This document shows, piece after piece, positions 41,891 through 50,753 of a DNA stretch of 64,000 nucleotides. Source of the stretch: Streptomyces sp. 1331.2 (GTDB lineage: Bacteria; Actinomycetota; Actinomycetes; Streptomycetales; Streptomycetaceae). The stretch lies in the NCBI RefSeq assembly GCF_900199205.1, contig NZ_OBMJ01000001.1, positions 6,937,001-7,001,000 of the forward strand, in the 5' to 3' direction. Below the pieces are notes generated by a model. The model was not told the origin of the DNA. It ran no database searches and saw nothing but the letters and a program-made list of their open reading frames with translations. The translations under genes were made by a program, and so were the position numbers. Every line of letters starts with the position of its first letter. Position 1 is the first letter of the stretch.

Positions 41891-42790
41891 ATGGACCAGC
41901 GCACCGAACTCAGCGAGTTCCTCCGATCCCGCCGCGCCCGGCTGAGGCCCGAGGACGTGGGTCTGCCCGACACCACCACCCGGCGCCGGGTGCCCGGGCT
42001 GCGCCGCGAGGAGCTGGCCCAGCTCGCCGGAGTCAGCACCGCCTACTACACCCGGCTCGAACAGGGCCACGGCGAGAACGTCTCCACGGCCGTGCTGGAC
42101 GCCATCGCCCGGGTGCTGCGGCTCACCGCCGCCGAACGCGACCACCTCGGCCGGCTCACCAAGCCCGCCCGCCGCCGCCCCGGCCGGGCCGCCACCCGGG
42201 TGCAGCGGATCCGCCCCGAACTGCAGCAACTCCTCGACGCGATGGAGGGCGTGCCCGCGTACGTCCTCGGCCGGCGCCTCGACATCATCGCCTGGAACCG
42301 GCTCGGCACCGCCCTGCTCGGCGACTTCGCCGTGATGCCGCCCGAGCAGCGCAACATGGCCTGGCACCTCTTCCTCGACCCGGGCGCCCAGGAGCTGTAC
42401 GTGGACTGGGAGGGCAAGGCCTCCGACGTCGTCGGGATGCTGCGCCTGGACGCCGGACGCGACCCGGACGACCCCAGGCTCGCCTCGCTGATCGGCGAAC
42501 TCTCCCTCAAGAGCGCGGAGTTCAGGCGACTCTGGGCCGCCCACGGGATCCAGGACAAGGGCCACGGCACCAAACGGCTGCACCACCCGGTGGTCGGCCG
42601 GCTCAGCCTGCAGTACGAGACGCTGCGCCCGGCCGGGGACGCCGACCAGGTGCTGGTCACCTACCACGCCGAACCCGGCTCGACCTCCGCCGAATCGCTG
42701 CGCCTGCTGGCCAGTTGGGCCGCCACCGAGTTCCGGGCCGCGGCGGCCGAGGAGTCGGCCGGGTCGTCCGCCGCCGAACAGGCCCGGTAG
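41891..42790 (+). CDS. XRE-family regulator with MmyB-like ligand domain
   Basis: 299 aa. HTH_31 at about 8-80 (VPGLRREELAQLAGVSTAYY, TRLEQGHGENVSTAVLDAIA) and a PAS-like MmyB domain at about 110-285 (VPAYVLGRRLDIIAWNRLGT; NMAWHLFLDPGAQELYVDW; HGTKRLHHPVVGRLSLQYET). MmyB-type proteins bind fatty-acid-like ligands in a structural example and usually face a dehydrogenase or reductase gene, as here. The 156-bp divergent region contains repeated AACGTA-type half-sites but no clear dyad. Confidence 0.9.
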   Translation: MDQRTELSEFLRSRRARLRPEDVGLPDTTTRRRVPGLRREELAQLAGVSTAYYTRLEQGHGENVSTAVLDAIARVLRLTAAERDHLGRLTKPARRRPGRAATRVQRIRPELQQLLDAMEGVPAYVLGRRLDIIAWNRLGTALLGDFAVMPPEQRNMAWHLFLDPGAQELYVDWEGKASDVVGMLRLDAGRDPDDPRLASLIGELSLKSAEFRRLWAAHGIQDKGHGTKRLHHPVVGRLSLQYETLRPAGDADQVLVTYHAEPGSTSAESLRLLASWAATEFRAAAAEESAGSSAAEQAR

Positions 42791-42871
42791 CGGCGCGCGC
42801 CGGGCGGGGTCGGGAGCGCGGCTCAGGAGGGGCCGACGTCCGGTACGACCGGGCGCTGCACCGGTGACGGC

Positions 42872-44275
42872 TCAGCGGAAGCAGTACGAGTCCGAGGAGG
42901 CGTCGCCGCCCGCGAGATGGGTCTGGTGGACGCGCAGGCCCCGGAAGTCGGCGCCGTGCGGGAAGAAGCGCTCGTCGATGCTCAGCCCGCCGGACACCGG
43001 GTCGGCGTCCAGCTTGACCATCCACGGCTCGATCCCACCCGGGTAGAACTGGTCGTCCCAGGCGCCGTAGAGGGAGTTGGTGAGGTACAGCCGCCGGCCG
43101 TCCCGGCTGATCTCCACCATCTGCGGCGCCCCGCTCAACGGCCGCCCCGGGTCGGCCGGGTGGGGCGTGCGGGCGGTCACGCCGCCGAGCCGCACCGAGG
43201 AGGCGAGCCGGGGGTGGAACGGGTCCGAGACGTCGAACCGGAACAACTCGCCGGTGCCCCAGGCCGACACGTACAGCCAGCGGTCGTCCACCGACAGGTT
43301 GATGTCGGTGACCAGCGGCGGCACCGCACCGAACGGCTGCAGGGCCGGCGGCAGGTCCGCCGGCTTGGCCGGCTCGGCCGGGATCTCGATCACCTTGCGC
43401 ACGGTGAACGCCGCCCCGTCCCGGTACCAGAGCCAGACCGAGGAGGAGAGGTCCTCCACGTTCGCCACCACCCCGGCGAACCCCCACTCCGCCTGCGGGT
43501 CGTGCGCCGGGCGCAGCTCCAGCACCATCTGGTACTGGTCGCCGAGGTCGACCCGCTGGAGGTGCCGGCCGGAGTCCAGCTCCCAGAAGTGCAGGGCGTG
43601 CCCGTACTTGCGGCCCAGCAGCAGCTCCGGCACCACCCCCTCCTCGACCATCCACGGGGTGCCCCACTCGCTGGTCACCCCCACGTTGGTGCCCAGGTGC
43701 CACCACACGTCGTACGCGAGGTGCTGCGGCCCGCGCTCGGTCTCCCAGGCGCGCAGCACGTCGAAGCTCGTGTGGTCGAGGATCGCCACCCCGCCCGGCC
43801 CGTCGGAGCCCTCACCGGAGCCCAGGCAGGAGAGGAAGACGCCGTCCGGGCCGCAGTGCAGGGTGTGCGGGCGCGAGTAACCGGCCTTGGCGGCCAGCTC
43901 GTCCGCCTCGACGGTCTTGACCAGCCGGGGCCGCACCGGATCCGGCCGGGTGTCCATCACGTGCAGCCGGGAGGAGCGCAGCCCGGGCAGCAGCAGGTAG
44001 CGCCGCTCCGGGTTCTCGTGGCAGGCGTGCGCCAGCGCGCTGGAGCAGGCGTTCCACCCGAAGTGGTGCAACTCGTCGCCCAGGGTGGGAAGTTCGGCGA
44101 AGTTGAGCACCTTCCCGTAGCTCGCCGACGCCGGATCAGTGTCGACCGTGAGCAACGCGTCCGGCCGCTGCCCCGCCCGGTCGAACCCCGCGACGTACGC
44201 CAGCCTCTCCGGTGGCGCGGCGATCGCCTCCGCGGCCGACCGGTAGAGCGACGGATCGCTGTGCCCGTGCTGCAT
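42872..44275 (-). CDS. Selenium-binding protein (SBP56/methanethiol oxidase family)
   Basis: 467 aa; ATG 44275 follows GGGGAG. Beta-propeller SBP56 signature segments: GDELHHFGWNACSSALAHAC, RPHTLHCGPDGVFLSCLG, WGTPWMVEEGVVPELLLGRK, YGHALHFWELDSGRHLQRVD, and C-terminal QFYPGGIEPWMVKLDADP with GLRVHQTHL. Related bacterial and human proteins oxidise methanethiol to formaldehyde, H2S and H2O2 with a metal (copper in some). The His-rich segments and the CSSALAHAC motif agree with metal or selenium binding. Divergent from the hydrolase operon. Confidence 0.93.
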   Translation of the reverse strand: MQHGHSDPSLYRSAAEAIAAPPERLAYVAGFDRAGQRPDALLTVDTDPASASYGKVLNFAELPTLGDELHHFGWNACSSALAHACHENPERRYLLLPGLRSSRLHVMDTRPDPVRPRLVKTVEADELAAKAGYSRPHTLHCGPDGVFLSCLGSGEGSDGPGGVAILDHTSFDVLRAWETERGPQHLAYDVWWHLGTNVGVTSEWGTPWMVEEGVVPELLLGRKYGHALHFWELDSGRHLQRVDLGDQYQMVLELRPAHDPQAEWGFAGVVANVEDLSSSVWLWYRDGAAFTVRKVIEIPAEPAKPADLPPALQPFGAVPPLVTDINLSVDDRWLYVSAWGTGELFRFDVSDPFHPRLASSVRLGGVTARTPHPADPGRPLSGAPQMVEISRDGRRLYLTNSLYGAWDDQFYPGGIEPWMVKLDADPVSGGLSIDERFFPHGADFRGLRVHQTHLAGGDASSDSYCFR

Positions 44276-44483
44276 GCAGACTCCCCAACTCGCCTGGTCC
44301 GTCCGGGAAGCGTTCCACACCAGCCCCGGCGCACAGCAGGCGCACGGGGAGTGCCGGGGCGCGCGGGAGTCCGCCACCGGCGGTCCACCGTGGCGGCCCG
44401 CCGCCGAAAGCATTGCGAGCATCACATCGCGCCAGGTCATCGCTGCCGTGGCCGGAGACGGCCGAGCCAGTACAGTCAGGCCC

Positions 44484-45455
44484 ATGGAGTTTCGGGAAGA
44501 CATCCTGGGGGCGCCCTACGAGGCGGCGGAGCTTGCACTGCGGTCGGACGCCGAGGGGGAGGTGTGCGCGACGCTCGTCCGGCGGGTGGTGCCCGGGGCG
44601 GAGCGGGCGGTGCTCTACATCCACGGGTACAACGACTACTTCTTCCAGACCAATCTGGCGGACCACTTCGTCGCGCTCGGGTTCTCCTTCTACGCGCTCG
44701 ACCTGCGCAAGTACGGGCGGTCGCTGCGGCCGCACCAGTCGCCGAACTTCGTCCGGGACCTCGCGGAGTACGACGAGGAGATCGACGAGGCGGTGCGGAT
44801 CATCCGCGAGGTGGACGGGCACCGGCAGCTGCTGCTGAACGGGCACTCCACCGGCGGCCTGGTCGGGGCGCTGTGGGCGGGTCGCCGGGCCGGGCGCGGG
44901 GTGGTGGACGGGCTCTTCCTGAACAGTCCGTTCCTGTCGATGCCGGCCGCACCGGCGGTCCGGACGGCCGGCGGCCCGGTGGTGACGGCGATCGCGCGGC
45001 TGGCGCCGACCCGCGTCCTGCCGTCGTCGCTGAACCCGCACTACACCCACAGCCTGCACAAGGACCACAGGGGCGAGTGGGACTTCGACCTCACCCTGAA
45101 GCCCGCCGAGGGCTTCCCGCTGTTCGCGGGCTGGCTGTCGGCGATCCACCAGGGGCACCGGCGGCTGCGGCGCGGGGTGGGCATCGACGTACCGGTGCTG
45201 CTGATGGCCTCCACCCGGTCCATCGCCACCACCAAGTGGCACAACGCCCTGCACCACGCCGACGGCGTGCTGCGCGCCGACGACATCGCGGCGCAGGGGC
45301 CGCGGCTGGGCCGGCACGTGACGATCGTCCGGATCGAGGGCGGCATGCACGACCTGGTGCTCTCCGGCGAGAACGCCCGCACCCAGGTCTTCGCCGAGCT
45401 GGACCGCTGGCTCGCGGCGTACCTGGACGTGCGGCCGGTCGGGGAGAGCGCGTGA
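44484..45455 (+). CDS. Alpha/beta hydrolase (monoacylglycerol-lipase/serine aminopeptidase type)
   Basis: 323 aa. Nucleophile in LLLNGHSTGGLVGALWAG, oxyanion YIHGYNDYFFQTNLADHF, base in EGGMHDLVLSG. The N-terminus MEFREDILGAPYEAAELALR has no signal peptide, so it is cytosolic. TACAGT 8 bp upstream of the ATG (44471-44476) is a plausible -10, which would give a leaderless transcript. Its stop overlaps the GTG of the spermidine-synthase-like gene. Substrate unknown. Confidence 0.88.
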   Translation: MEFREDILGAPYEAAELALRSDAEGEVCATLVRRVVPGAERAVLYIHGYNDYFFQTNLADHFVALGFSFYALDLRKYGRSLRPHQSPNFVRDLAEYDEEIDEAVRIIREVDGHRQLLLNGHSTGGLVGALWAGRRAGRGVVDGLFLNSPFLSMPAAPAVRTAGGPVVTAIARLAPTRVLPSSLNPHYTHSLHKDHRGEWDFDLTLKPAEGFPLFAGWLSAIHQGHRRLRRGVGIDVPVLLMASTRSIATTKWHNALHHADGVLRADDIAAQGPRLGRHVTIVRIEGGMHDLVLSGENARTQVFAELDRWLAAYLDVRPVGESA

Positions 45456-46356
45456 CGGACGGCGCGGCGGCGGACGAGCCGGTGCACGACGGGCCGGTGC
45501 CGGACGAGCCGGTGCCGGTCGGTCGTCGGACCGACCTCGGCTTCGCCAAGCTGATGCCGGACCTCGACCGGGACGGCGGCTGGCTGCTCACCCTGGACGG
45601 CACCCCGCAGTCGTACGTCGACCTCGCCGACCCGACGCACCTGGAGTTCGAGTACACCCGGCGCCTCGGCCACCTGGCCGACGCGCTGGCCCCCGCCGAA
45701 CAGCCGCTGGACGTGCTGCACCTGGGCGGCGGCGCGCTGACCCTGCCCCGCTACCTGGCCGCGACCCGGCCCGGCTCGCGGCAGCGGGTGGTGGAGGTGG
45801 ACGGCCCGCTGCTGGAGCTGGTCGCCGAGCACCTGCCCTGGCCGGGCCCGGATCCGGACGGTGCGGGGATCGCCGCGACGGTCGGGGACGCCCGCGCTGC
45901 CCTCGCCGAACTCCCCCCGGGCTCGCGGGACTTGGTGATCGCGGACGTCTTCCACGGCTCCCGCACCCCGGCGCACCTGACCTCGGTGGAGTTCGTCCGC
46001 CTGGCGGCGGCCGTGCTGCGCGAGGGCGGCTGCTACGCGGCCAACCTGGCGGACGGCCCGCCGCTGGCCTTCGCCAGGGCGCAGGCGGCGACGGTACGGG
46101 CGGTGTTCCCGTACGTCTGCCTGGTCGCGGAGGCCTCCGTGCTGCGCGGGCGCCGGTACGGCAACGTGCTGCTGGCCGGTTCGACGGCGCCGCTGCCGGC
46201 GGCGGAGCTCGCCCGGCTGTTCGCGGGCGACATCTTCCCGGCCCGGCTGGTGGCGGAGGAGGACCTGACGGAGCTGGTCGGCCGTACGGCCCCGGTCACG
46301 GACGCGGACGCCACCGACTCCCCGCCCCACCGGACGGCGCCTTCAGCGTCGGCTGA
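45452..46356 (+). CDS. Spermidine-synthase-like methyltransferase-fold protein with frameshifted 3' end
   Basis: GTG 45452 overlaps the upstream stop. Rossmann-type aminopropyltransferase fold: DVLHLGGGALTLPRYLAATR, RQRVVEVDGPLLELVAEHLP, GDARAALAELPPGSRDLVIA, DVFHGSRTPAHLTSVEFVRL. Such stand-alone actinobacterial proteins lack polyamine-pathway context and have unknown substrates. The reading frame has no stop here and runs on through a terminator hairpin into the next gene. Adding one C in the runs at 46320-46328 would give DGAFSVG and TGA at 46354-46356, so I set the end there. Either a sequence error or a real stop-loss. Confidence 0.75.
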
Positions 46357-46386
46357 GACGTGTCGGCTCGCAGCGGTGCCGAGCGG

Positions 46387-46421
46387 GGCACGGGAAGTCG
46401 GCCGGTTCGACTTCCCGTGCC
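46387..46421 (+). terminator. Terminator-like hairpin after the spermidine-synthase-like gene
   Basis: Perfect 14-bp stem GGCACGGGAAGTCG (46387-46400)/CGACTTCCCGTGCC (46408-46421), loop GCCGGTT. Its presence supports a gene end near 46356. Confidence 0.8.
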
Positions 46422-46519
46422 GGCGGAGGCCCGGCGCGTCGGCGGATCGGGCGGCCCGGACGGGGTGTCAGAATCGGCGGGTTCATGCCCGAGCGGGGAG
46501 CACGTCGAAGGAGCGAGCG

Positions 46520-47335
46520 ATGACTGACGGCGCGGAGCGGCCCGAGCTGGGAGCGGTGCCGGAGACGGCGCTGTGGACGCTGTGGCACCGGGCGGTGGAA
46601 GCCCGCCGGCCGGACACCGTGCTGGCGGATCCGAAGGCGGTCGAGCTGGTGGACCGGATCGATTTCCCCTTCGAGGCGCGCTTCGGGAGCAACGCGCTGG
46701 TCAGCCAGCTGCAGGCGCTGCGCGCGGCCTGCTTCGACCGCGAGGTGACCGACTTCCTGGAGCGCTGCCCGCGCGGCACCGTGGTCGGGCTCGGGGACGG
46801 GCTGGAGACGCAGGCCTGGCGGGTCGACAACGGGCGGTCGACCTGGCTGTCGGTGGACCTGCCGGAGACGGCCGCGCTGCGCGAGCGGCTGCTGCCGCCG
46901 GACGAGCGGCACCGGATCCTCGCCCAGTCGGCCACCGACCCGGGCTGGATGGACGGCGTGGACCCGGCCAACGGCGTGCTGATCAGCGCCGAGGGCCTGC
47001 TGATGTACCTGCGGCCGGAGGAGGTCCGGACGCTGATCGCGGCCTGTGCCGAGCGCTTCCCCGGCGGCTCGCTGGTGTTCGACACGGTGCCGCGCTGGTT
47101 CAGCCGCCGGGCCGTCGAGGGCAAGCTGAAGAACCGCCACTACCAGGCGCCGCCGATGCCGTTCGGGATGGACGCGGACGAGCGCGGCAAGCTGGCCAGC
47201 GCGCACCCGGCGGTCACCGACGTGCGCGAGGTCTACCCGGAGGGCGGGCGCGGAGCGCTGCGCGCCCTGCTGTCGCTCGCACGCCGGGTGAAGGGGCGGC
47301 CGTCCGTCGTCGCCCTGCGGTTCGCCGAGCGCTGA
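46520..47335 (+). CDS. SAM-dependent methyltransferase, PF04072 (LCMT/PKS O-methyltransferase-like)
   Basis: 271 aa; ATG 46520 has AAGGAG. Family features: N-terminal LGAVPETALWTLWHRAVEAR, PKAVELVDRIDFPFEARFG, SAM motif GTVVGLGDGLETQAWRVDN, SVDLPETAALRERLLPP, and LISAEGLLMYLRPEEVRTLI. PF04072 enzymes methylate carboxyl or hydroxyl groups of varied small molecules; the target is unknown. The upstream frame is open through the preceding gene, but the hairpin and ribosome site argue for an independent start. Confidence 0.9.
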   Translation: MTDGAERPELGAVPETALWTLWHRAVEARRPDTVLADPKAVELVDRIDFPFEARFGSNALVSQLQALRAACFDREVTDFLERCPRGTVVGLGDGLETQAWRVDNGRSTWLSVDLPETAALRERLLPPDERHRILAQSATDPGWMDGVDPANGVLISAEGLLMYLRPEEVRTLIAACAERFPGGSLVFDTVPRWFSRRAVEGKLKNRHYQAPPMPFGMDADERGKLASAHPAVTDVREVYPEGGRGALRALLSLARRVKGRPSVVALRFAER

Positions 47336-47530
47336 GCGCCGCGAGCTGAGAGTGGCACCGGGCGACTTTGCCTATTCTTGAAGAAAGGCCGCTCGAACTG
47401 GAACCATCGCCCGGGGGCGTACGTCGTAACCACAGGTGATCGGCCGGGGGGACAGGCCGCCCGGCACGTTAGGCTGCCCTGAGGGGGCGCGGCCTGGGTG
47501 TCGCCATTCGCCATCGGACCACAACTGACG

Positions 47531-47566
47531 GGACGGGCCCGCGGCTCCACGGAGCCGGGCCCGTCC
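47531..47566 (+). promoter_or_regulatory. Long hairpin in the dedA leader
   Basis: GGACGGGCCCGCGGCTCC (47531-47548) folds onto GGAGCCGGGCCCGTCC (47551-47566), with only a two-base bulge. It ends 13 bp before the GGAGG ribosome site of the DedA gene. The rest of the 256-bp gap holds a possible -10 (TTAGGCT, about 47468-47474). Confidence 0.6.
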
Positions 47567-47591
47567 TGCTCCTGCCACGGAGGTACTGGCC

Positions 47592-48260
47592 TTGCACATC
47601 GACGCCTGGATCGAGGGCATTCCGCCGACCGCGGTGTACGCCGTCGTCGGTCTGATCATCGGCATCGAGTCCCTGGGCATCCCGTTGCCCGGCGAGATCG
47701 CCCTGGTCACGGCGTCGCTCATGGCCGTCAAGGGCGTGGTGAGCCCGTGGGGCGTCGCGGCCTGCGCGGTCGCCGGCGCCATCATCGGCGACTCGATCGG
47801 CTACTCGATCGGGCGCAAGGGGGGCAAGCCGCTCTTCGAGAAGCTGGGACGCAAGTTCCCCAAGCACTTCGGGCCCTCCCACCTGGCCACCGCCGAGCGC
47901 TCCTTCCAGAAGTGGGGCATGTGGGCGGTCTTCTTCGGCCGGTTCATCGCCCTGCTGCGCATCTTCGCCGGTCCGCTGGCGGGCGCGCTGAAGATGCCGT
48001 ACTGGAAGTTCCTGATCGCCAACGTGCTGGGCGGCGTGGTCTGGGCCGGCGGCACGACGCTGCTGGTCTACAAGGTGGGCAAGAGCATCGAGCCGTGGCT
48101 GGCCCGCTTCTCCTGGGCCGGTCTGGCCGCGGCCGTGGTGATCGGCGGGCTCTCGGCCTGGATCATGAAGCGCCGGGCCGCGAAGACGCACGCCCGGATC
48201 GAGGCGGAGGAGGCCGCCGCGGCCGCCGCCGCTGCGGTGAAGGCTCCGGTCGCGGAGTGA
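47592..48260 (+). CDS. DedA-family membrane protein
   Basis: 222 aa from TTG 47592, eight bases after GGAGG. DedA core: IGIESLGIPLPGEIALVTAS, GAIIGDSIGYSIGRKGGKPL, FFGRFIALLRIFAGPLAGAL with the membrane Arg conserved in the family, and KMPYWKFLIANVLGGVVWAG. C-terminal cytosolic Ala/Glu tail. DedA proteins flip undecaprenyl-phosphate or other lipid carriers and affect membrane potential and drug tolerance. An unusual leader hairpin precedes it. Confidence 0.92.
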   Translation: MHIDAWIEGIPPTAVYAVVGLIIGIESLGIPLPGEIALVTASLMAVKGVVSPWGVAACAVAGAIIGDSIGYSIGRKGGKPLFEKLGRKFPKHFGPSHLATAERSFQKWGMWAVFFGRFIALLRIFAGPLAGALKMPYWKFLIANVLGGVVWAGGTTLLVYKVGKSIEPWLARFSWAGLAAAVVIGGLSAWIMKRRAAKTHARIEAEEAAAAAAAAVKAPVAE

Positions 48261-48383
48261 CGACGGAGTGGGACTGCGGTGACACCGGACTGACCGGGCG
48301 CGGCTGACGGCCGCCCCGGAGCCATCGGGCCCTCGGAGTAGCATCGGCGGAGTACCTGTCGATCTTGCACTCTGGAGGGCCCG

Positions 48384-49055
48384 ATGTCGTCACAGCCGAC
48401 CTGGGATGCCGTGGACGCGTACTTCTCCGAGCAGCTGGTCGGGCACGACCCGGCCCTGGAGGGCGCGCAGGCCGCCGCAGACGCGGCCGGACTGCCGAAG
48501 ATCGCGGTGGCCCCCAACCAGGGCAAGCTGCTCCACCTGCTGGCGCTCACCCAGGGCGCCAAGCGCATCCTGGAGGTCGGCACGCTCGGCGGCTACAGCG
48601 CGATCTGGCTGGCCCGGGCGCTGCCCGCCGACGGCACCCTGGTCACGCTGGAGATCGACCCCCGGAACGCCGAGGTCGCCCGGGGCAACCTGGCCGCCGC
48701 CGGTCTGGCCGGCGTCGCCGAGGTGCGGGTCGGCCGGGCCGCCGACTCGCTGGCGGCGCTGGTGGAGCAAGACGTCGAGCCCTTCGACCTGGTCTTCATC
48801 GACGCGGACAAGCCGAGCAACCCCGAGTACTTCCGCCGGGCGCTCCAGCTGACCCGGCCGGGCTCGCTGATCATCGTCGACAACGTGGTGCGCGGCGGCG
48901 CCGTCGCCGACCCGGACAGCACCGACCCGGGGGTGCTCGGCACCCGGGCCGTGCACGAGCTGATCGCGGCCGAGCCGAGGGTCACCGCGACCTCGGTGCA
49001 GACGGTCGGCAGCAAGGGCTACGACGGGTTCACGCTCGCCCGCGTCCAGGGCTGA
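48384..49055 (+). CDS. O-methyltransferase (CCoAOMT/catechol type)
   Basis: 223 aa, ATG with GGAGGG. SAM motif LEVGTLGGYSAIWLARALP, TLEIDPRNAEVARGNL, metal site VFIDADKPSNPEYFRRALQL and IIVDNVVRGGAVAD: Asp residues coordinate Mg2+ as in plant caffeoyl-CoA and bacterial catechol O-methyltransferases. Soluble. The natural phenolic acceptor is unknown. A five-fold 15-bp repeat begins in its last codons. Confidence 0.93.
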   Translation: MSSQPTWDAVDAYFSEQLVGHDPALEGAQAAADAAGLPKIAVAPNQGKLLHLLALTQGAKRILEVGTLGGYSAIWLARALPADGTLVTLEIDPRNAEVARGNLAAAGLAGVAEVRVGRAADSLAALVEQDVEPFDLVFIDADKPSNPEYFRRALQLTRPGSLIIVDNVVRGGAVADPDSTDPGVLGTRAVHELIAAEPRVTATSVQTVGSKGYDGFTLARVQG

Positions 49056-49118
49056 GCCGTCCAGGGCTGAACCGGCCGGGGCTGAACCGGCCGGGGCTGA
49101 ACCGTCCGGGGCTGAACC
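49044..49118 (+). repeat. Five 15-bp tandem repeats spanning the O-methyltransferase stop
   Basis: Units at 49044, 49059, 49074, 49089 and 49104, consensus G(T/G)CC(A/G)GGGCTGAACC. The stop TGA (49053-49055) is in the first unit; each later unit repeats the stop-containing GGGCTGA. Confidence 0.88.
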
Positions 49119-49144
49119 AAGGAAAGACGAGGAACGGAGACAAC

Positions 49145-50044
49145 GTGCGGATCGGACTGCTGGGCACCGGCCCCTGGGCGGAGCGGGTGCACGCGCCCGT
49201 GCTGGCCGAACACCCCGGGATGGAGTTCGCCGGCGTCTGGGGCCGGCGCCCGGAGGCCGCCGAGGCGCTGGGCGCGGCGCACGGCGTGCCCGGGTACGCG
49301 GACCTCGACCGGTTGCTGGCCGAGGTGGACGCGGTCTCCATCGCACTGCCCCCGTCCGTGCAGCCGGGCCTCGCGGTCCGGGCCGCCGAGGCCGGCTGCC
49401 ACCTGCTGCTGGACAAGCCGGTCGCGCTGACCGTGCCGGACGCCGCGGCCGTGGCCGAGGCGGTCAGCAAGCACGGGGTCGCCTCGGTGGTGTTCTTCAC
49501 GGTGCGCTTCGGCGGCCCGCAGATCCCGTGGATCGAGGAGCAGGCGGCGCTGGGCGGCTGGTACACCGGCCGCTCGGACTGGCTGGGCTCGGTGTTCGCG
49601 CCGGGCAGCTCCAGCCCGTACGCGGCCTCGCCGTGGCGCCAGGAGAAGGGCTCGCTGTGGGACGTCGGCCCGCACGCGCTGTCCGTCCTGCTGCCGGTGC
49701 TGGGCGACGTGACCCAGGTGACGGCGGTGGCGGGCCCGCTGGACGCCGTACACCTGGTGCTGCGGCACGCCGGCGGCGCGTCCAGCACGCTGGCGCTCAG
49801 CCTGACCGCGCCGGCCGCGGCGGGCGGGACGGGCATGGAACTGCGCGGCGAGCACGGCGTGGTCCACCTGCCGGAGCGCGGCGAGGGCCCGCTCGCGGCC
49901 CTGCACCGGGCGCTGGATGCCCTGCAGTCCGCCGCGGCCTCCGGTGAGCCGCACCCCTGCGGGGCGGACTTCGGCCTGCGGGTGGTGGAGATCCTCGCCG
50001 CGGCCGAGCGCTCGCTGGCCGTCGGCGGACCGGTGGAGGCCTGA
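49145..50044 (+). CDS. Gfo/Idh/MocA-family oxidoreductase
   Basis: 299 aa from GTG 49145 with GGAG upstream. Rossmann opening RIGLLGTGPWAERVHAPVLA and the family's HLLLDKPVALTVPDAAAVAE (Lys of the DKP/EKP motif), plus GSLWDVGPHALSVLLPVLG in the C-terminal substrate domain with its His. NAD(P)-dependent sugar or inositol dehydrogenases share this. No sugar cluster adjoins it, so the substrate stays open. Confidence 0.92.
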   Translation: MRIGLLGTGPWAERVHAPVLAEHPGMEFAGVWGRRPEAAEALGAAHGVPGYADLDRLLAEVDAVSIALPPSVQPGLAVRAAEAGCHLLLDKPVALTVPDAAAVAEAVSKHGVASVVFFTVRFGGPQIPWIEEQAALGGWYTGRSDWLGSVFAPGSSSPYAASPWRQEKGSLWDVGPHALSVLLPVLGDVTQVTAVAGPLDAVHLVLRHAGGASSTLALSLTAPAAAGGTGMELRGEHGVVHLPERGEGPLAALHRALDALQSAAASGEPHPCGADFGLRVVEILAAAERSLAVGGPVEA

Positions 50045-50091
50045 GCGTTCCGCGAGGGGCGACTCCGCGCGTGGTGACAGCGGGGTGACAC

Positions 50092-50129
50092 GACGCCGGG
50101 CGGGGCACTTCGGTGCCCCGCCCGGCGTC
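50092..50129. terminator. Strong bidirectional terminator
   Basis: Perfect 17-bp stem (50092-50108 with 50113-50129) closed by a TTCG tetraloop, between convergent Gfo/Idh/MocA and GNAT genes. Confidence 0.92.
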
Positions 50130-50167
50130 CTGCGTCGGCCTCCGATCGGCTGCCGGTCAGCTGGCCG

Positions 50168-50674
50168 TCAGATGCCGAACGGCGCCGCGTAGCGGACCGT
50201 GCCGGCGGGCAGCGGGTGACCGGCGTCGAGGGCGAGGGCCATCAGGGCCTCGTCCGGGACCTCGATGGACAGGCCGATGCCGTGGGCGGACGCCCGGGTG
50301 AAGCCGAACCGGGGGTAGTAGCCCGGGTGCCCCAGCACGACGACGTACCGCTCGCCCAGCTCCGCGGCCGCGGCCAGGGCGGCGCGGACGGCCGCGGAGC
50401 CGGCGCCGGTGCGCTGGTACGCGGGGAGCACGGCGCACGGGGCCAGGCACAGGGCCGGGACGTCGCCGATGTGGCAGCGGGTCAGCAGGGCGTGGCCGAG
50501 GGGCCGGTCCTGCTCGTCGGTCGCGACGATCGACAGGCCGTCGATCCAGGCCGGGTCGGCGCGCAGCGCGTCGACGAGGTCGGCCTCGGCGGCGGTGCCG
50601 AAGGCGGCGGCGTTGACGGCGTGGACGGTCGGGAAATCGGCGCCGGTCTCGGCGCGGGTGTTCCAGGTGCGCAT
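50168..50674 (-). CDS. GNAT N-acetyltransferase (YhbS-like)
   Basis: 168 aa. Acetyl-CoA motif A: CAVLPAYQRTGAGSAAVRAA; upstream strands LSIVATDEQDRPLGHALLTR; C-terminal VVLGHPGYYPRFGFTRASA. This is the YhbS/PA4866-like subgroup, with no defined substrate. A short peptide frame with a good ribosome site lies between it and the upstream membrane protein. Confidence 0.9.
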   Translation of the reverse strand: MRTWNTRAETGADFPTVHAVNAAAFGTAAEADLVDALRADPAWIDGLSIVATDEQDRPLGHALLTRCHIGDVPALCLAPCAVLPAYQRTGAGSAAVRAALAAAAELGERYVVVLGHPGYYPRFGFTRASAHGIGLSIEVPDEALMALALDAGHPLPAGTVRYAAPFGI

Positions 50675-50753
50675 GGCGGATGAGGATCCGTTCCAGGAGT
50701 ACGTACGGTGCCCCGCGAGCTCACGCTCCCGGCGAGGGCGGACAGGAGAGAGG

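Noticed and set aside
42917..47335. 1472-codon plus-strand open frame treated as one giant gene
   Set aside because: The first 2.5 kb is antisense to the selenium-binding protein and out of frame with the hydrolase. Only the parts from 45452 onward are real.
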